Shown: positions 49,849 through 58,799, counted from the stretch's first letter. The stretch: DNA of 64,000 nucleotides from Paenibacillus xylanexedens (GCF_017874615.1 NZ_JAGIKV010000001.1:420824-484823); one strand, 5' to 3'. Numbers and translations: made by a program. Notes: generated by a model not told the origin, from the letters alone.

Positions 49849-49876
49849 TTGTTGAATATTGGCGATAAAATATACT
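49849..49876 (+). promoter_or_regulatory. promoter for the membrane protein / integrase unit
   Basis: TTGTTG, 16-nt spacer, TATACT. The gene at 49,967 starts about 85 nt downstream. Confidence 0.6.
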
Positions 49877-49966
49877 AGGGAAATCCAAGGAAATAAATTA
49901 CAATAGATCAGGCATACATAAATAGACAAATACCGCAACCGATGTGGAGTACAACGGAGAGATTTT

Positions 49967-50299
49967 ATGTTTGAGCTTATCATAGGAATTTTCGAAGATT
50001 TATTATCATTAGTTACTAAGCTTTACTCATTGTTGGGGTACATACTTGGAGGGGCATTTGTATTTGCTCTAGCTTATTTTTTAGTTATACGACCAGTAAT
50101 CAAGATGTTTACTGATCCAGGAAAACGGATGTATTGGTTTACTGTTATAGTAATCCTTGTATGGGGCATGTTCATTGGTCCTATATTAGTACTAATGTTA
50201 TATTTCGAGTACAAATGGTCAGGATTAATTTTCGGGATCATAATGTATTCAAGTATAACCGTTCCATCTTACCTGTATGGAAGAAAGTTCGAACAATAA
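49967..50299 (+). CDS. prophage membrane protein, possible lysogenic conversion factor
   Basis: 110 residues with three or four hydrophobic segments (about 18-45, 58-85, 88-103) and few charges. GGAGAGATTTT upstream. Located between the repressor block and the integrase, with its own promoter and terminator. It should be made in the lysogen, where superinfection-exclusion genes often sit. No family recognised. Confidence 0.75.
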   Translation: MFELIIGIFEDLLSLVTKLYSLLGYILGGAFVFALAYFLVIRPVIKMFTDPGKRMYWFTVIVILVWGMFIGPILVLMLYFEYKWSGLIFGIIMYSSITVPSYLYGRKFEQ

Positions 50300-50300
50300 T

Positions 50301-50325
50301 AGGCACCCTTCTGGGTGCTTTTTTC
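50301..50325 (+). terminator. terminator after the membrane protein gene
   Basis: GGCACCC-TTCT-GGGTGC followed by TTTTTT. Confidence 0.92.
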
Positions 50326-50374
50326 TATCACTTCGATTACAATCCTATTAAAACGTCGAAAGGAGTCGGAAACC

Positions 50375-51589
50375 ATGAAAGGACACTTTTACAAGCCGCA
50401 CTGTAAATGCACCACGAAGAAATGTAAGTGTTCCGCAAATTGGGCTTATATCATTGATGTTGGGATCAATCCAGCTACAGGCAAGCGGAAGCAGAAAAAG
50501 AAAGGTGGTTTTGCTACTAAAGCAGAGGCAGAAATCCATGCAGCACAACTACTGATAGAGTTGAAACAAGGCACATACGTGGAAGAAAAAGATATCACTT
50601 TTGGTGATTTTGCAGATATGTGGATCAAGCTCTATGAAGGATCGGGAAAAGTCAAAGTCAGCACGGTTAAAAAACGAAAAAGGGATGTAATCCGATTAGT
50701 TCAACACTTAAATTTCTACAAAATTAAAGATATTACACGCGATATTTATCAAGAATTGATATTTACCTTTAATGAATTTGGATACAAACACAATACATTG
50801 ACTGGTATAAACCAAACAGCAAAACTTATTTTCAAAAAAGCAATAGAACTCGGTGTAATTAAGAATAACCCGACTGACTTCTCATATATTCCTACAACTC
50901 AGAAATCGGTCGAAGAGTTAGAAGCTTTGGAAGATGTGCCTAAATATCTTGAGAAAGAGGAACTTAAATTGTTTTTAGAAACTTCGGAATTTCAAGGATT
51001 AGAGGGAGATCACATTACGTTCACCGTTCTTTCTTACACCGGCATGCGTGTGGGTGAGTGGTCTGCATTAAAGTGGCCGGATATCGATTTTGAGAATCAC
51101 GAAATTTCCATAACCAAAACGCTATACAGACCCAACAATAAGATCACAGAATATACATTACTCACACCTAAAACAACAACTTCACGAAGAAAGATAACTG
51201 TCCCTCCGGAAGTAATGGAACTACTACTCGCCCACAAAAAACGGCAAAACGAAATTAAAATGAAGTTCAGAAACACGTACCACGATAAAGACTTTGTTAT
51301 GGCGCAAACAATAAATCATCCTGGTTATCCATTAGCCGGTGGAAGAATAGGCAATAGAATGTCACGTTTATTACAATTATGTAAGTTGGGTGATAATTTG
51401 ACCCCTCATTCCTTGAGGCATACTCATACATCCTTGCTCGCTGAAGCTGGTGCCGAATTGCATGAAATTATGGATAGGTTAGGTCATAGTGATGATAAAA
51501 CGACCAGATCAATATATCTCCACGTTACTCAAACCAGAAAAAAAGATACAAGTGCGAAATTCAGCGAACTTATGAAAAGCTTAAAATAG
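50375..51589 (+). CDS. int: tyrosine-type phage integrase
   Basis: 404 residues from ATG 50375 (AAAGGAGTCGGAAACC). A Cys-rich N-terminal stretch (HCKCTTKKCKCSANWAY) precedes an AP2-like arm-binding domain, a SAM-like core-binding domain (about 75-180) and the catalytic domain. Active site: R225 (TGMRVGE), H345-x-x-R348 (HSLRHTH), H371 (GHSD) and Y381 (SIYLHVT). It integrates the phage at the GH30 site. Arm-type repeats begin 10 nt after its stop. Confidence 0.96.
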   Translation: MKGHFYKPHCKCTTKKCKCSANWAYIIDVGINPATGKRKQKKKGGFATKAEAEIHAAQLLIELKQGTYVEEKDITFGDFADMWIKLYEGSGKVKVSTVKKRKRDVIRLVQHLNFYKIKDITRDIYQELIFTFNEFGYKHNTLTGINQTAKLIFKKAIELGVIKNNPTDFSYIPTTQKSVEELEALEDVPKYLEKEELKLFLETSEFQGLEGDHITFTVLSYTGMRVGEWSALKWPDIDFENHEISITKTLYRPNNKITEYTLLTPKTTTSRRKITVPPEVMELLLAHKKRQNEIKMKFRNTYHDKDFVMAQTINHPGYPLAGGRIGNRMSRLLQLCKLGDNLTPHSLRHTHTSLLAEAGAELHEIMDRLGHSDDKTTRSIYLHVTQTRKKDTSAKFSELMKSLK

Positions 51590-51598
51590 AGGACGAAT

Positions 51599-51616
51599 GT
51601 TACTCAAATGTTACCC
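51599..51616 (+). promoter_or_regulatory. integrase arm-type sites, right end (two 11-bp repeats)
   Basis: TGTTACTCAAA (motif from 51599) and TGTTACCCTAA (from 51610), 11 bp apart, same orientation and sequence as the three at 7488-7516. Confidence 0.6.
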
Positions 51617-51831
51617 TAAGATGAATTATTCATTATAAAACCTATATATATCAAGGCTTTGTCTCTAGATCGGAGGGATGTCCCCCATCCTTCCATCGTC
51701 TGATATTGCTTCGATGGATCGGCAACAGCCGTGTAGGCTCCTGCCGCAGATACCTCTGTCCCCACACCTAAACTGCCTGTTAGCAGACTTCCTGCCAGCA
51801 GTAGCGAGCTCATTCGTTTCAACCACTTCAT
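51616..51831 (-). pseudogene. GH30 gene, 5' part (signal peptide and first strand)
   Basis: ATG at 51829-51831, 8 nt after AAGGAG. Signal peptide MKWLKRMSSLLLAGSLLTGS then VSAAGAYTAVADPSKQYQTM and EGWGTSL, where it meets the phage. Beyond the core, 18 phage-encoded residues lead to a stop at 51616. As it stands only a secreted 71-residue fragment could be made. Excision joins this to the frame at 7,331. Confidence 0.9.
51673..51688. other. attR core
   Basis: GAGGGATGTCCCCCAT, identical to 7332-7347. The flanks differ on both sides (c/g before, t/c after), which fixes the core at 16 bp. Confidence 0.93.
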
Positions 51832-51872
51832 GCACTTCACTCCTTATAAATTTTTCAAAACACGAACACCAA

Positions 51873-53246
51873 TCATTGCCCGATCTCTCGGAAAGTCGCT
51901 TCTGACTTATCGAGTGCAGTAACGACAGCTTCCAGTTTCAGCATATTATTATAATGTCTCAGGTACAGGTTCGGGTTACTAAACGAGGTATAAGATGTCC
52001 AACTAGCGTTAGCAAGTCCACTTACACGTTTGAACGTGGCGTCATTTCGGAATGTAGTGCTGCCGTCATTTTTCACGAGTGTGATGCTGCCATTATTATT
52101 GCGCAGGAAATAACCCGGATAATTCATGGACTCAAACGAAATGCCTGTTGCATTTGACAGCCCGGGAACGATACGGAATTGTGCATCTTCCGCCGGACTG
52201 ACACTCGCATCAATCCGTGCTTGATAGTTATAGTGACGAATGAAGCTGCCAGGCACATTGAATGACTCCAACTTGCGGATATCACCCGGTTGTCCGGATT
52301 CTTTCAATACGGTCATATGCCGAACGAGTCCGGTAAGACCTGCAATCTCTTGTTTGGCACCCCAAGTCTGGAAGTTGTCAGCAGAGTCGCTGTAATAATA
52401 TTTTTGTGTTGCATAGCCGTCAAAGTAGATTCGCCATGAACCATTATCCAGCTGAACAAGCGCCGGACCTTCCACCCAAGAACCCCAACCTGCCCAATCC
52501 CCTGTACCTTTAAAGGTATAAGGACCCGTTAGCGAGGTGGCTGTCGCATATTCAATGTATTTGGTGGTCTCGTTCTTGGTAAAAGCATGATAGGTTGAGC
52601 CTGTCTTCACAATAAAAGTGTCGATATAATTGGGAGCAATCCCTGCCAGTTCAGTAGGTGCAGACCATGAGGTAGATGTTAGATTGCTGCCTGAAGCTGT
52701 GAGTACATAAGGTTTGAAATTCTGATAGTTGCCTGGTGAGAGGGACACGATAATGTTCAGACTGCCGTTGCTGTCTTTGAACCATTCTGGTGCCCAGGTG
52801 TGTGCAATTGTGGTAGGTGTGGATAATGTAATGTTACGGACAAATGTCCAGTTTACCTTATCCGGGCTGGAGGCAATGCCGATGGTGTTACCCGACCAGT
52901 TCGTGGTGTAGACGACGTAATATAGACCGTCTGTGTGCTTCATGATGCTGGGATCGCGGATCAGATTGGCAGGAGGTGTATAGGCTGGCCCTTTCAGCAA
53001 ACCATAGTGGGTTGCATTATACGATTCATAGATATACATATTGGACTCACTTGTGTTCGTAAAGGCGGATATCGTATATACACTTGTCGCTGCTCTGGCT
53101 GTATTGGGGAATAACATCGTTAATAGAAGCAATGTTCCAAGCAGCAAGATCATTCCGGCCTTGAAACCATTGGACTTTCCTACTCCTACTCCTACTCCTA
53201 CTCCTACTCCTACTCCTCCTATTCCCTCTTCCTTCTTCGTCAACAT
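51873..53246 (-). CDS. GH43 arabinofuranosidase-like enzyme with CBM42 (AbfB) domain, secreted
   Basis: 457 residues. Signal peptide with an unusual (GV)n n-region, cleavage after NTARA. The GH43 five-bladed propeller has catalytic base Asp in LIRDPSIM, pKa-setting Asp in NYIDTF and acid Glu in WVEGPAL. The C-terminus has three beta-trefoil repeats (FIRHYNYQARID, YFLRNNNGSITL, YLRHYNNMLKLE) typical of CBM42, which binds arabinofuranose side chains. The combination matches exo-1,5-alpha-L-arabinofuranosidases of GH43_26. It would trim arabinan or arabinogalactan outside the cell. Confidence 0.88.
   Translation of the reverse strand: MLTKKEEGIGGVGVGVGVGVGVGKSNGFKAGMILLLGTLLLLTMLFPNTARAATSVYTISAFTNTSESNMYIYESYNATHYGLLKGPAYTPPANLIRDPSIMKHTDGLYYVVYTTNWSGNTIGIASSPDKVNWTFVRNITLSTPTTIAHTWAPEWFKDSNGSLNIIVSLSPGNYQNFKPYVLTASGSNLTSTSWSAPTELAGIAPNYIDTFIVKTGSTYHAFTKNETTKYIEYATATSLTGPYTFKGTGDWAGWGSWVEGPALVQLDNGSWRIYFDGYATQKYYYSDSADNFQTWGAKQEIAGLTGLVRHMTVLKESGQPGDIRKLESFNVPGSFIRHYNYQARIDASVSPAEDAQFRIVPGLSNATGISFESMNYPGYFLRNNNGSITLVKNDGSTTFRNDATFKRVSGLANASWTSYTSFSNPNLYLRHYNNMLKLEAVVTALDKSEATFREIGQ
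53181..53216 (-). repeat. hexanucleotide tandem repeat within the GH43 signal region
   Basis: Six copies of TACTCC on the plus strand (GGAGTA on the coding strand) encode Gly-Val repeats just before the signal peptide core. Slippage would change length in steps of two residues without frameshift. Confidence 0.9.
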
Positions 53247-53685
53247 TGGGTCATCTCCTTATCCATGAGTGATGAACAGAGGAATACCTTACTGTATTAC
53301 CAAAGACAAAGCGTGGCTGGGACTGCCACTGATGAACAACACCTCACGACTACCTGTTCAAATTCCAATTACATGAAGCATCACTCCCTTCACAGATCAT
53401 GGATGAACACTCTTTATATATGTAAACGGTTACAATTAATTAAACTACAAGTGTTACCTTAGTTCGTTGTACCAACCTGATCACCACAGCTCCCCCATTC
53501 CCTTAGCTAATTCACTCACAAGACTGAATCCAAAGATTCACAAGCTCGGGTTATTTGGCTAAGAAAATGAGGTAGTGTGACTGTTGTAAAAGGTGAAATG
53601 CTGCGTCTAACTCGAACTATCTCGATTCAGTTCTTGTTCTCAACCATAGTTGGATCGGTAAGACAGCTATCGATCCATACATGAA
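53247..53685. other. intergenic region between GH43 and GH35 genes
   Basis: No gene. Holds the GH43 promoter and cre-like site (53,418-53,440) and AAGGAGATGACCCA before the GH43 start. The remaining 250 nt next to the GH35 stop show nothing clear. Confidence 0.5.
53421..53434. promoter_or_regulatory. cre-like palindrome in the GH43 promoter
   Basis: TGTAAACGGTTACA fits the CcpA consensus (TGWAARCGNTTNCW) with full symmetry. On the minus strand it lies in the 17-nt spacer between TTAATT and TATATA, so binding would block the GH43 promoter. Other LacI-family proteins use similar sites. Confidence 0.65.
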
Positions 53686-56600
53686 CTATTCCACCACAAC
53701 CCACGGATAACGGGATAATGCGTCCAACAGGAATCGTACCCGTTCTGGCGTTCTGCCTTCTTCATCGAACAAAAGTAATTCATTCTCTTCCTGTAGCCAT
53801 GCTACTGGAATCTTGTAATCCTCTTGCGGACCAATCTGCCAGTAACGGCCCAGATGATGTCCGTTCAGGTGAATGGTTCCTTTGCTCATCCCGGTCAGGC
53901 GAAGCATCAGGTTCACTTTATGATGCTCCGAAACCGCAGGCTTCGCGAAACGCCAGCGGTACCAGACCGGCTGACCATACGATCCTCGGATTGGAGTATG
54001 ATTGGATACAGGGTGAGACTTCTCGCTCAATGTAACACTATTAACCGATTCATTCGTGGTGTGGGACACCAGATTGGCAGTACAATTGCCACCTGCGGCG
54101 ATACCAGGCTGTCCTGCACGCTGGATTGACCCCTGTGCTCCAGGATGGATCGATTCCTGTCCTACCTCGTAGCTCTCCCATTGTTGCGGAAGCAATGCAT
54201 CCGTCCCTGCCATACGCCAATCCTTCAGTTCTCCCTGACTCGGATATGTGATTAGTTCCAGTCGATTCAGCGAAGAGCGGCTATACGGCATTTCCAGTGT
54301 ATTCGTCTCTCCGGGCTTGATATACAAGGAGATGTCTAACGTCTGGAAGGCAAACCAATCCTGATATCCTTCCATCGGAACTTCGATGCCATTGATACGT
54401 AAACCTTTGCTCAAGGCACCCACAAGAATCGCCCGATCCATGCTATCCAGTGTAAAGCTTCTGCTCAGAAGTGGAGCCCCTTGGAGAGAATTCACCTCAT
54501 CGAGATGCACAAGTCCACTTTCCATACGCCAATCCCGACGAATATCCTGAACCTTGCCATCCAGATACACAGCACCAGCCAGACCTTTGCTCTCACCCAA
54601 ATACGGAGAGAAGTTCAATCTGCCCATATGCTGCACCAGAATCTGAAGTGTATTCTTCCCTTTGTCCACCTGCAACTGCACTCCAACGGCACCTACCTGA
54701 CGCACTAATGTTTGCTGAACACCATTAACGATGATTCTGGCAGTATCCTGGATATCCGGCAAAATGAGGTTAGTGACCTCTTCGGTTGGACTCTCGAAAT
54801 CACATTCGTACAATAAATAACCAAAATCCTGTCCATATCGAGAAAAGTCTTCGGGTTGTCCACTCGCCGAGCGTTGCTTCGCAGTTAACATAATACGTGA
54901 CAGCTCAGGAGAATCAGACAACGTCGGCGCACTCGGTGATGTCCATGGAAGCTGCTGCTGTATACATGCAATAGACTCCTCGCTGGCAAAGAACTCGCGA
55001 CCTGTTAACGTCCGTTCTCCATCGGTCCAGTCACCCAGCAGCGTAATGGTGCGATCCGGATCCGTGATCATGCCCTTGACCTGACCCGACGGCAACACGT
55101 CCACGTCATCGAAGCCGATCACATAACGTAGTCCCTTCTGAACTGTTGCTTCCAATCGCCATGTTCGATTCATCGTCTCTTGATCCAGAATGACGAAACG
55201 GATCGGTGTGCCGTTGGCTTCCAGTTGGATCATTCCCGGCTCTTGGAAATGGAACAGATCTAGGCGGTGTACGCTCCTTGCTGAATCATGCTCAACCAGC
55301 ACTTGCACCGTACTGCCCGTGACATTCAATGCTCCGGCTTCCAGTTCAACAACAGAACGCTGTCCTGTAGCGGCCACGATGAACAGGGTTAATTCTCCGT
55401 TTATCATTTCATTGCCCGTAATCATCGTACCCGCAGTCAGGTATACGTGTTCAGCAATCTGTACTCGATCCAGCAACGGAACAATCTGTCCTGGATTGAG
55501 CGATACGGGAAGAGTACGGCCTTCTTCCAGTGTAATGTGCATCGTTTCGCGTTCATCCTTGTGACTCTCCAGGAACCAAATCTTCTGGTTATCAGCCTGT
55601 CTGCCTCGTACAGATATGCCTTCAGGATGACGTACAACGATCTGTTTTTCTGGAATTTCCTCTGTTTCCATCAGAAGAGCCCCGAAAGCATGGACGAAAT
55701 AGGAAAGATTCTTGGTTACTGCATATTTCGGTGTCACCCGTCCATATTCGTTCAGCGGTGCATCATAGTCATAGGACGTAATCATGAAGATGTCACTGCT
55801 ACCCATCGTTCTGCCGCCATATCCTCCGAAGTTCGTGCCACCATAGAACATGTAGTGACTGATTCCGGTATACCCGGCACGCAGAATCTCCATAATACGT
55901 CTCTCCAGCAAAGGCGCCGTCTTCTGAATGGCCGAAGGCCCTCCCCAATTCTCGAACCATCCGGTCCAGAATTCCGTGACCATCTTCGGGGTGTCCGGCT
56001 GTTTGGCTCGAAGTTTCTCATAATGCCCGTCAGCACCCGACCAGAAATTAGCCCCTTCAATCGTGCCTTCCGCCCCGCCAACGCAAGTGATTAGCGTAGA
56101 ATCAATGCCACGTTGCAACAATCCATCTCTCAGTGTATTCATATGGTCACTTGCAGCGGCGTCATCCATCAGATACCCGTATTCATTCTCCACCTGCACG
56201 AGAATGACCGTACCCCCGGCCGATAACTGGCGCTCCCGAATAATCGGCACAAGCTGGTCAAAATACAAATTCACATAGTGCAGATACGTCTCATTATTTT
56301 CCCGGAATTTTACGCCGTCCTTCGTACCAAGCCAGTATGGAAAACCGCCAAAATCCCATTCTGCACAGATAAACGGACCCGGACGCGCGATAACCCACAT
56401 GCCCAGTTCTGCGCACAAATCCAGAAATGCTCCGCAATCGTTGTCCCCTTCAAAGGACCACTGTCCTTCTTCCGGTTCATGCACATTCCACGCAAAGTAA
56501 GTGTCGATGCAGTTCATGCCTGCCAGCTTCGCCTTCAGCAGAACCTCACGCCATTCCTCCTTTGGCATACGGAAATAATGGATCGTGGCACTGTTCAGAA

Positions 56601-56724
56601 ATACACGCTCTCCATTTAGGAAAAAGCTACGTGCATCGTATGTTAATTCAGATTGAACACCATTCTCAGCCCTAGTGATGTTCTTCTCCTGTTCCTGCAG
56701 CAAAAGGGATGCTTTCTCTGTCAA
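53686..56724 (-). CDS. GH35 beta-galactosidase
   Basis: 1012 residues, TTG start 6 nt after GGAGGGG. The GH35 barrel begins LTYDARSFFLNGERVFLNSA; acid Glu in VQVENEYGYL, nucleophile Glu in MVTEFWTGWFENWGG. Several beta-sandwich domains follow, including galactose-binding-like folds near residues 650-760 and 940-990 (GTIHLNGHHLGRYWQIGPQ). No signal peptide, so it should act in the cytoplasm on imported galacto-oligosaccharides. Part of the galactan locus. Confidence 0.93.
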   Translation of the reverse strand: MTEKASLLLQEQEKNITRAENGVQSELTYDARSFFLNGERVFLNSATIHYFRMPKEEWREVLLKAKLAGMNCIDTYFAWNVHEPEEGQWSFEGDNDCGAFLDLCAELGMWVIARPGPFICAEWDFGGFPYWLGTKDGVKFRENNETYLHYVNLYFDQLVPIIRERQLSAGGTVILVQVENEYGYLMDDAAASDHMNTLRDGLLQRGIDSTLITCVGGAEGTIEGANFWSGADGHYEKLRAKQPDTPKMVTEFWTGWFENWGGPSAIQKTAPLLERRIMEILRAGYTGISHYMFYGGTNFGGYGGRTMGSSDIFMITSYDYDAPLNEYGRVTPKYAVTKNLSYFVHAFGALLMETEEIPEKQIVVRHPEGISVRGRQADNQKIWFLESHKDERETMHITLEEGRTLPVSLNPGQIVPLLDRVQIAEHVYLTAGTMITGNEMINGELTLFIVAATGQRSVVELEAGALNVTGSTVQVLVEHDSARSVHRLDLFHFQEPGMIQLEANGTPIRFVILDQETMNRTWRLEATVQKGLRYVIGFDDVDVLPSGQVKGMITDPDRTITLLGDWTDGERTLTGREFFASEESIACIQQQLPWTSPSAPTLSDSPELSRIMLTAKQRSASGQPEDFSRYGQDFGYLLYECDFESPTEEVTNLILPDIQDTARIIVNGVQQTLVRQVGAVGVQLQVDKGKNTLQILVQHMGRLNFSPYLGESKGLAGAVYLDGKVQDIRRDWRMESGLVHLDEVNSLQGAPLLSRSFTLDSMDRAILVGALSKGLRINGIEVPMEGYQDWFAFQTLDISLYIKPGETNTLEMPYSRSSLNRLELITYPSQGELKDWRMAGTDALLPQQWESYEVGQESIHPGAQGSIQRAGQPGIAAGGNCTANLVSHTTNESVNSVTLSEKSHPVSNHTPIRGSYGQPVWYRWRFAKPAVSEHHKVNLMLRLTGMSKGTIHLNGHHLGRYWQIGPQEDYKIPVAWLQEENELLLFDEEGRTPERVRFLLDALSRYPWVVVE

Positions 56725-56748
56725 AGTTATCCCCTCCTTCTCTTTATT

Positions 56749-56941
56749 TATATAAGTTGAACTAAAGATTATTTACACTGCACACTTCGATGACAGAACA
56801 ACCTTCCAATCGCTGTTATCCCCAGATTTTTTGATTCCCTTTTCTCAAGGGGAAAATCCAGTGATAAAGGCGAACGCTTCGCTTTTTCAGGTTTTTTCTG
56901 TCCTCTCCGTTTTGTGTGTAAATGTTTAGTTTAATTTATAT
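56749..56941. repeat. MITE-like foldback element, copy 1
   Basis: About 193 bp with ends TATATAAGTTGAACTAAA / its near complement, and inner arms ATTTACAC / GTGTAAAT and GACAGAA / TTCTGTC. It shares most of its sequence with copy 2. No ORF. Confidence 0.6.
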
Positions 56942-56971
56942 AGTTCATATGTCCTGTTGTTATTCATTTAA

Positions 56972-57202
56972 AATATAAGTTCAACTAATGAATGTTTACA
57001 CTGGCACTCCGATGACAGAATAACCTTCCAATCGCTGTTATCCCCAGATTTTTTTGATTCCCTTTTCTCAAAGGGAAAATCCGGGGATAGCGTATGCTTC
57101 CGATGTAGCTTTCTTGCAGAAAGCTTGTAGGCGAACGCTCCGCTTTTCCAGGTTTTTTCTGTCCTCTCCGTTTTCTGTGTAAATCTGTAGTTGAACTTAT
57201 AT
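56972..57202. repeat. MITE-like foldback element, copy 2
   Basis: About 231 bp with perfect 15-bp terminal inverted repeats ATATAAGTTCAACTA. It has the same interior as copy 1 (CCTTCCAATCGCTGTTATCC, GATTCCCTTTTCTCAA) plus about 40 extra bp containing CTTTCTTGCAGAAAG. Same orientation as copy 1. Confidence 0.65.
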
Positions 57203-57212
57203 TCCTTAATCA

Positions 57213-58709
57213 TCAGTTCGCCTGCAACGTCACGCCTTCCAGTACAACCGTTGTGATGGAATTGTCCGCGGTAGGTACTTCCAGTCCGTTGGCATACACC
57301 GGGATGTCTTCAAGCTGTTCCATATTACGATCCGGTGAAGTCTGATACACCTGAGCGTTGGATGTTTTCCCATACGCATACCCTTCCAGTTCAAACGCCG
57401 TTGTACCCGCTGACAATTCATTACGAATCACCAGCACCAATCTCTGACGTTCCGCGTCATAGGCAGCCAGTGTGCGTCCACCATCCGTTGGAATAATTGT
57501 CGCGCCAGGACGAATGAACTTCGTAAACTGGGCCATGCCGTAATACTGTTTGGTCATCTCGTACTGCTCTTCTCCGTTGAAATTGGCATGAATGAAGCCC
57601 CAATTGTTATTGGCGCCTTCATCTTCAACGGCCTGCCAGTATACCCAGGCGGATGGCTGCATGATTTTCAGATCAAACATGATCCGCTCTGCCAGCTCCT
57701 GAACTGAGGTCATATCCTCATGACTGTGCGGCTCGCTGCCGCCGGTTCCGTACTCGGACATCCACAGCTTCTTGCCCTGGCGTTCTGCCAGCGTGCGCAG
57801 CTCTTCCATTTTGCTACCATTATAGGAGTGGGTATTGATCTGCTCGATTACGTCCAGCGTGTCCTGATCATAGAGGTTGAAATTAAACACCGTCTCATCA
57901 ATGCTGTTATCGTCCGCGGCACTAATGACGGTTCCATCCAGTCCTTTGCTCTTCAACGATGCAGCAACTTTCTTGATAATCTCGGCCTGTTTCTCATTCG
58001 TAAAATGACTGCCTTCCTGCATATTGCCCTTCTTCCACCAGTCGGAGGAAGGTTCATTGAGCGGATTCAGTGTGCGGAAGGTGATCCCCCACTCGTCCCG
58101 ATAATGCTTCACAACTTCGGTCAGATAATCGGCAAACGCATCATACTGGTCGTCACGCAGATTATTGCTGCCATCCACGGCTCCGGTAACGGATCCACTG
58201 ATCGTCATCCAGTAAGGTGGTGAATTGGAGAATGCTTCGGCAATGTTCACGCCACGCTCCATCGAGCCTTGTAATACAGCCCGCTGACCTGCATCAGCCT
58301 CCCAGTCCCACTCTCCAGGTTCAGGCTGGAAACCAGGTACATCCCCGCCGGGACGAAGAGCTTTCATCTCCGGATTTTCCTCACCACCAATATTGTAACG
58401 AACGATGTTCAGACCTAATCCTTTCTCCGGATCAAAGACCAAATCCATCACTTCACTAACCTTTGTCTGATCCTTCCATCCGCCAAGATCGTTGGCCCAC
58501 CAGGCAAGTGACGTACCCCAACCTTCAAAATGATTATAGGACTGATCCAGCTTCAGACGTACTGGTTCCCCTTGGAACTCAATTGTTTTGGATGATTCAT
58601 TGGCAAAATGATTGATAACAATTCCTCCTCCTGCCAGCAGAGCAATCAGAGCGACACCCATGAGGATATAACTCCGTTTGCCTCTGCTGCGTTGTTCTTT
58701 ATGCGCCAT
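57213..58709 (-). CDS. GH30 glycanase (endo-beta-1,6-galactanase-like), intact
   Basis: 498 residues. The N-terminal hydrophobic helix (about residues 13-34) acts as signal or anchor. The barrel starts FEGWGTSLAWWANDLGGW; acid/base Glu in LNPLNEPSSDWW, nucleophile Glu in LWMSEYGTGGSEP; a C-terminal beta-sandwich ends the protein. It aligns along its length with the split GH30 but lacks the lectin domain. GH30_5-type enzymes cut beta-1,6-galactan side chains of arabinogalactan. The subfamily is inferred from motifs and neighbours. Confidence 0.88.
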   Translation of the reverse strand: MAHKEQRSRGKRSYILMGVALIALLAGGGIVINHFANESSKTIEFQGEPVRLKLDQSYNHFEGWGTSLAWWANDLGGWKDQTKVSEVMDLVFDPEKGLGLNIVRYNIGGEENPEMKALRPGGDVPGFQPEPGEWDWEADAGQRAVLQGSMERGVNIAEAFSNSPPYWMTISGSVTGAVDGSNNLRDDQYDAFADYLTEVVKHYRDEWGITFRTLNPLNEPSSDWWKKGNMQEGSHFTNEKQAEIIKKVAASLKSKGLDGTVISAADDNSIDETVFNFNLYDQDTLDVIEQINTHSYNGSKMEELRTLAERQGKKLWMSEYGTGGSEPHSHEDMTSVQELAERIMFDLKIMQPSAWVYWQAVEDEGANNNWGFIHANFNGEEQYEMTKQYYGMAQFTKFIRPGATIIPTDGGRTLAAYDAERQRLVLVIRNELSAGTTAFELEGYAYGKTSNAQVYQTSPDRNMEQLEDIPVYANGLEVPTADNSITTVVLEGVTLQAN

Positions 58710-58799
58710 GGGCTATACAATCCTTTCTCCATGTACGTTGATTACTCCGTTGACCTTGATCATCAGGTTCAGTACATACATCCACTACAGACACTTCGG

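Larger units (their letters stand above)
7332..51688. mobile_element. 44.3-kb temperate prophage inserted in a GH30 gene, podovirus-like gene set
   Basis: Bounded by a 16-bp direct repeat (GAGGGATGTCCCCCAT at 7332-7347 and 51673-51688). It carries a tyrosine integrase next to the right repeat and a repressor/Cro switch. It also has a replication module, a terminase-portal-scaffold-capsid block, ejection-type proteins and holin plus amidase. Genes other than the integrase, repressors and a few small ones run leftward. No tape measure, sheath or tube gene is seen, and the portal (721 aa), gp4-like adaptor and propeller-like hub resemble the P22 plan. The large terminase has an internal stop, so packaging may be defective. 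Confidence 0.95.

Noticed and set aside
53181..53216. CRISPR-like short repeats
   Set aside because: Units of 6 bp without spacers; it is an in-frame tandem repeat. No CRISPR array was found anywhere in the window.
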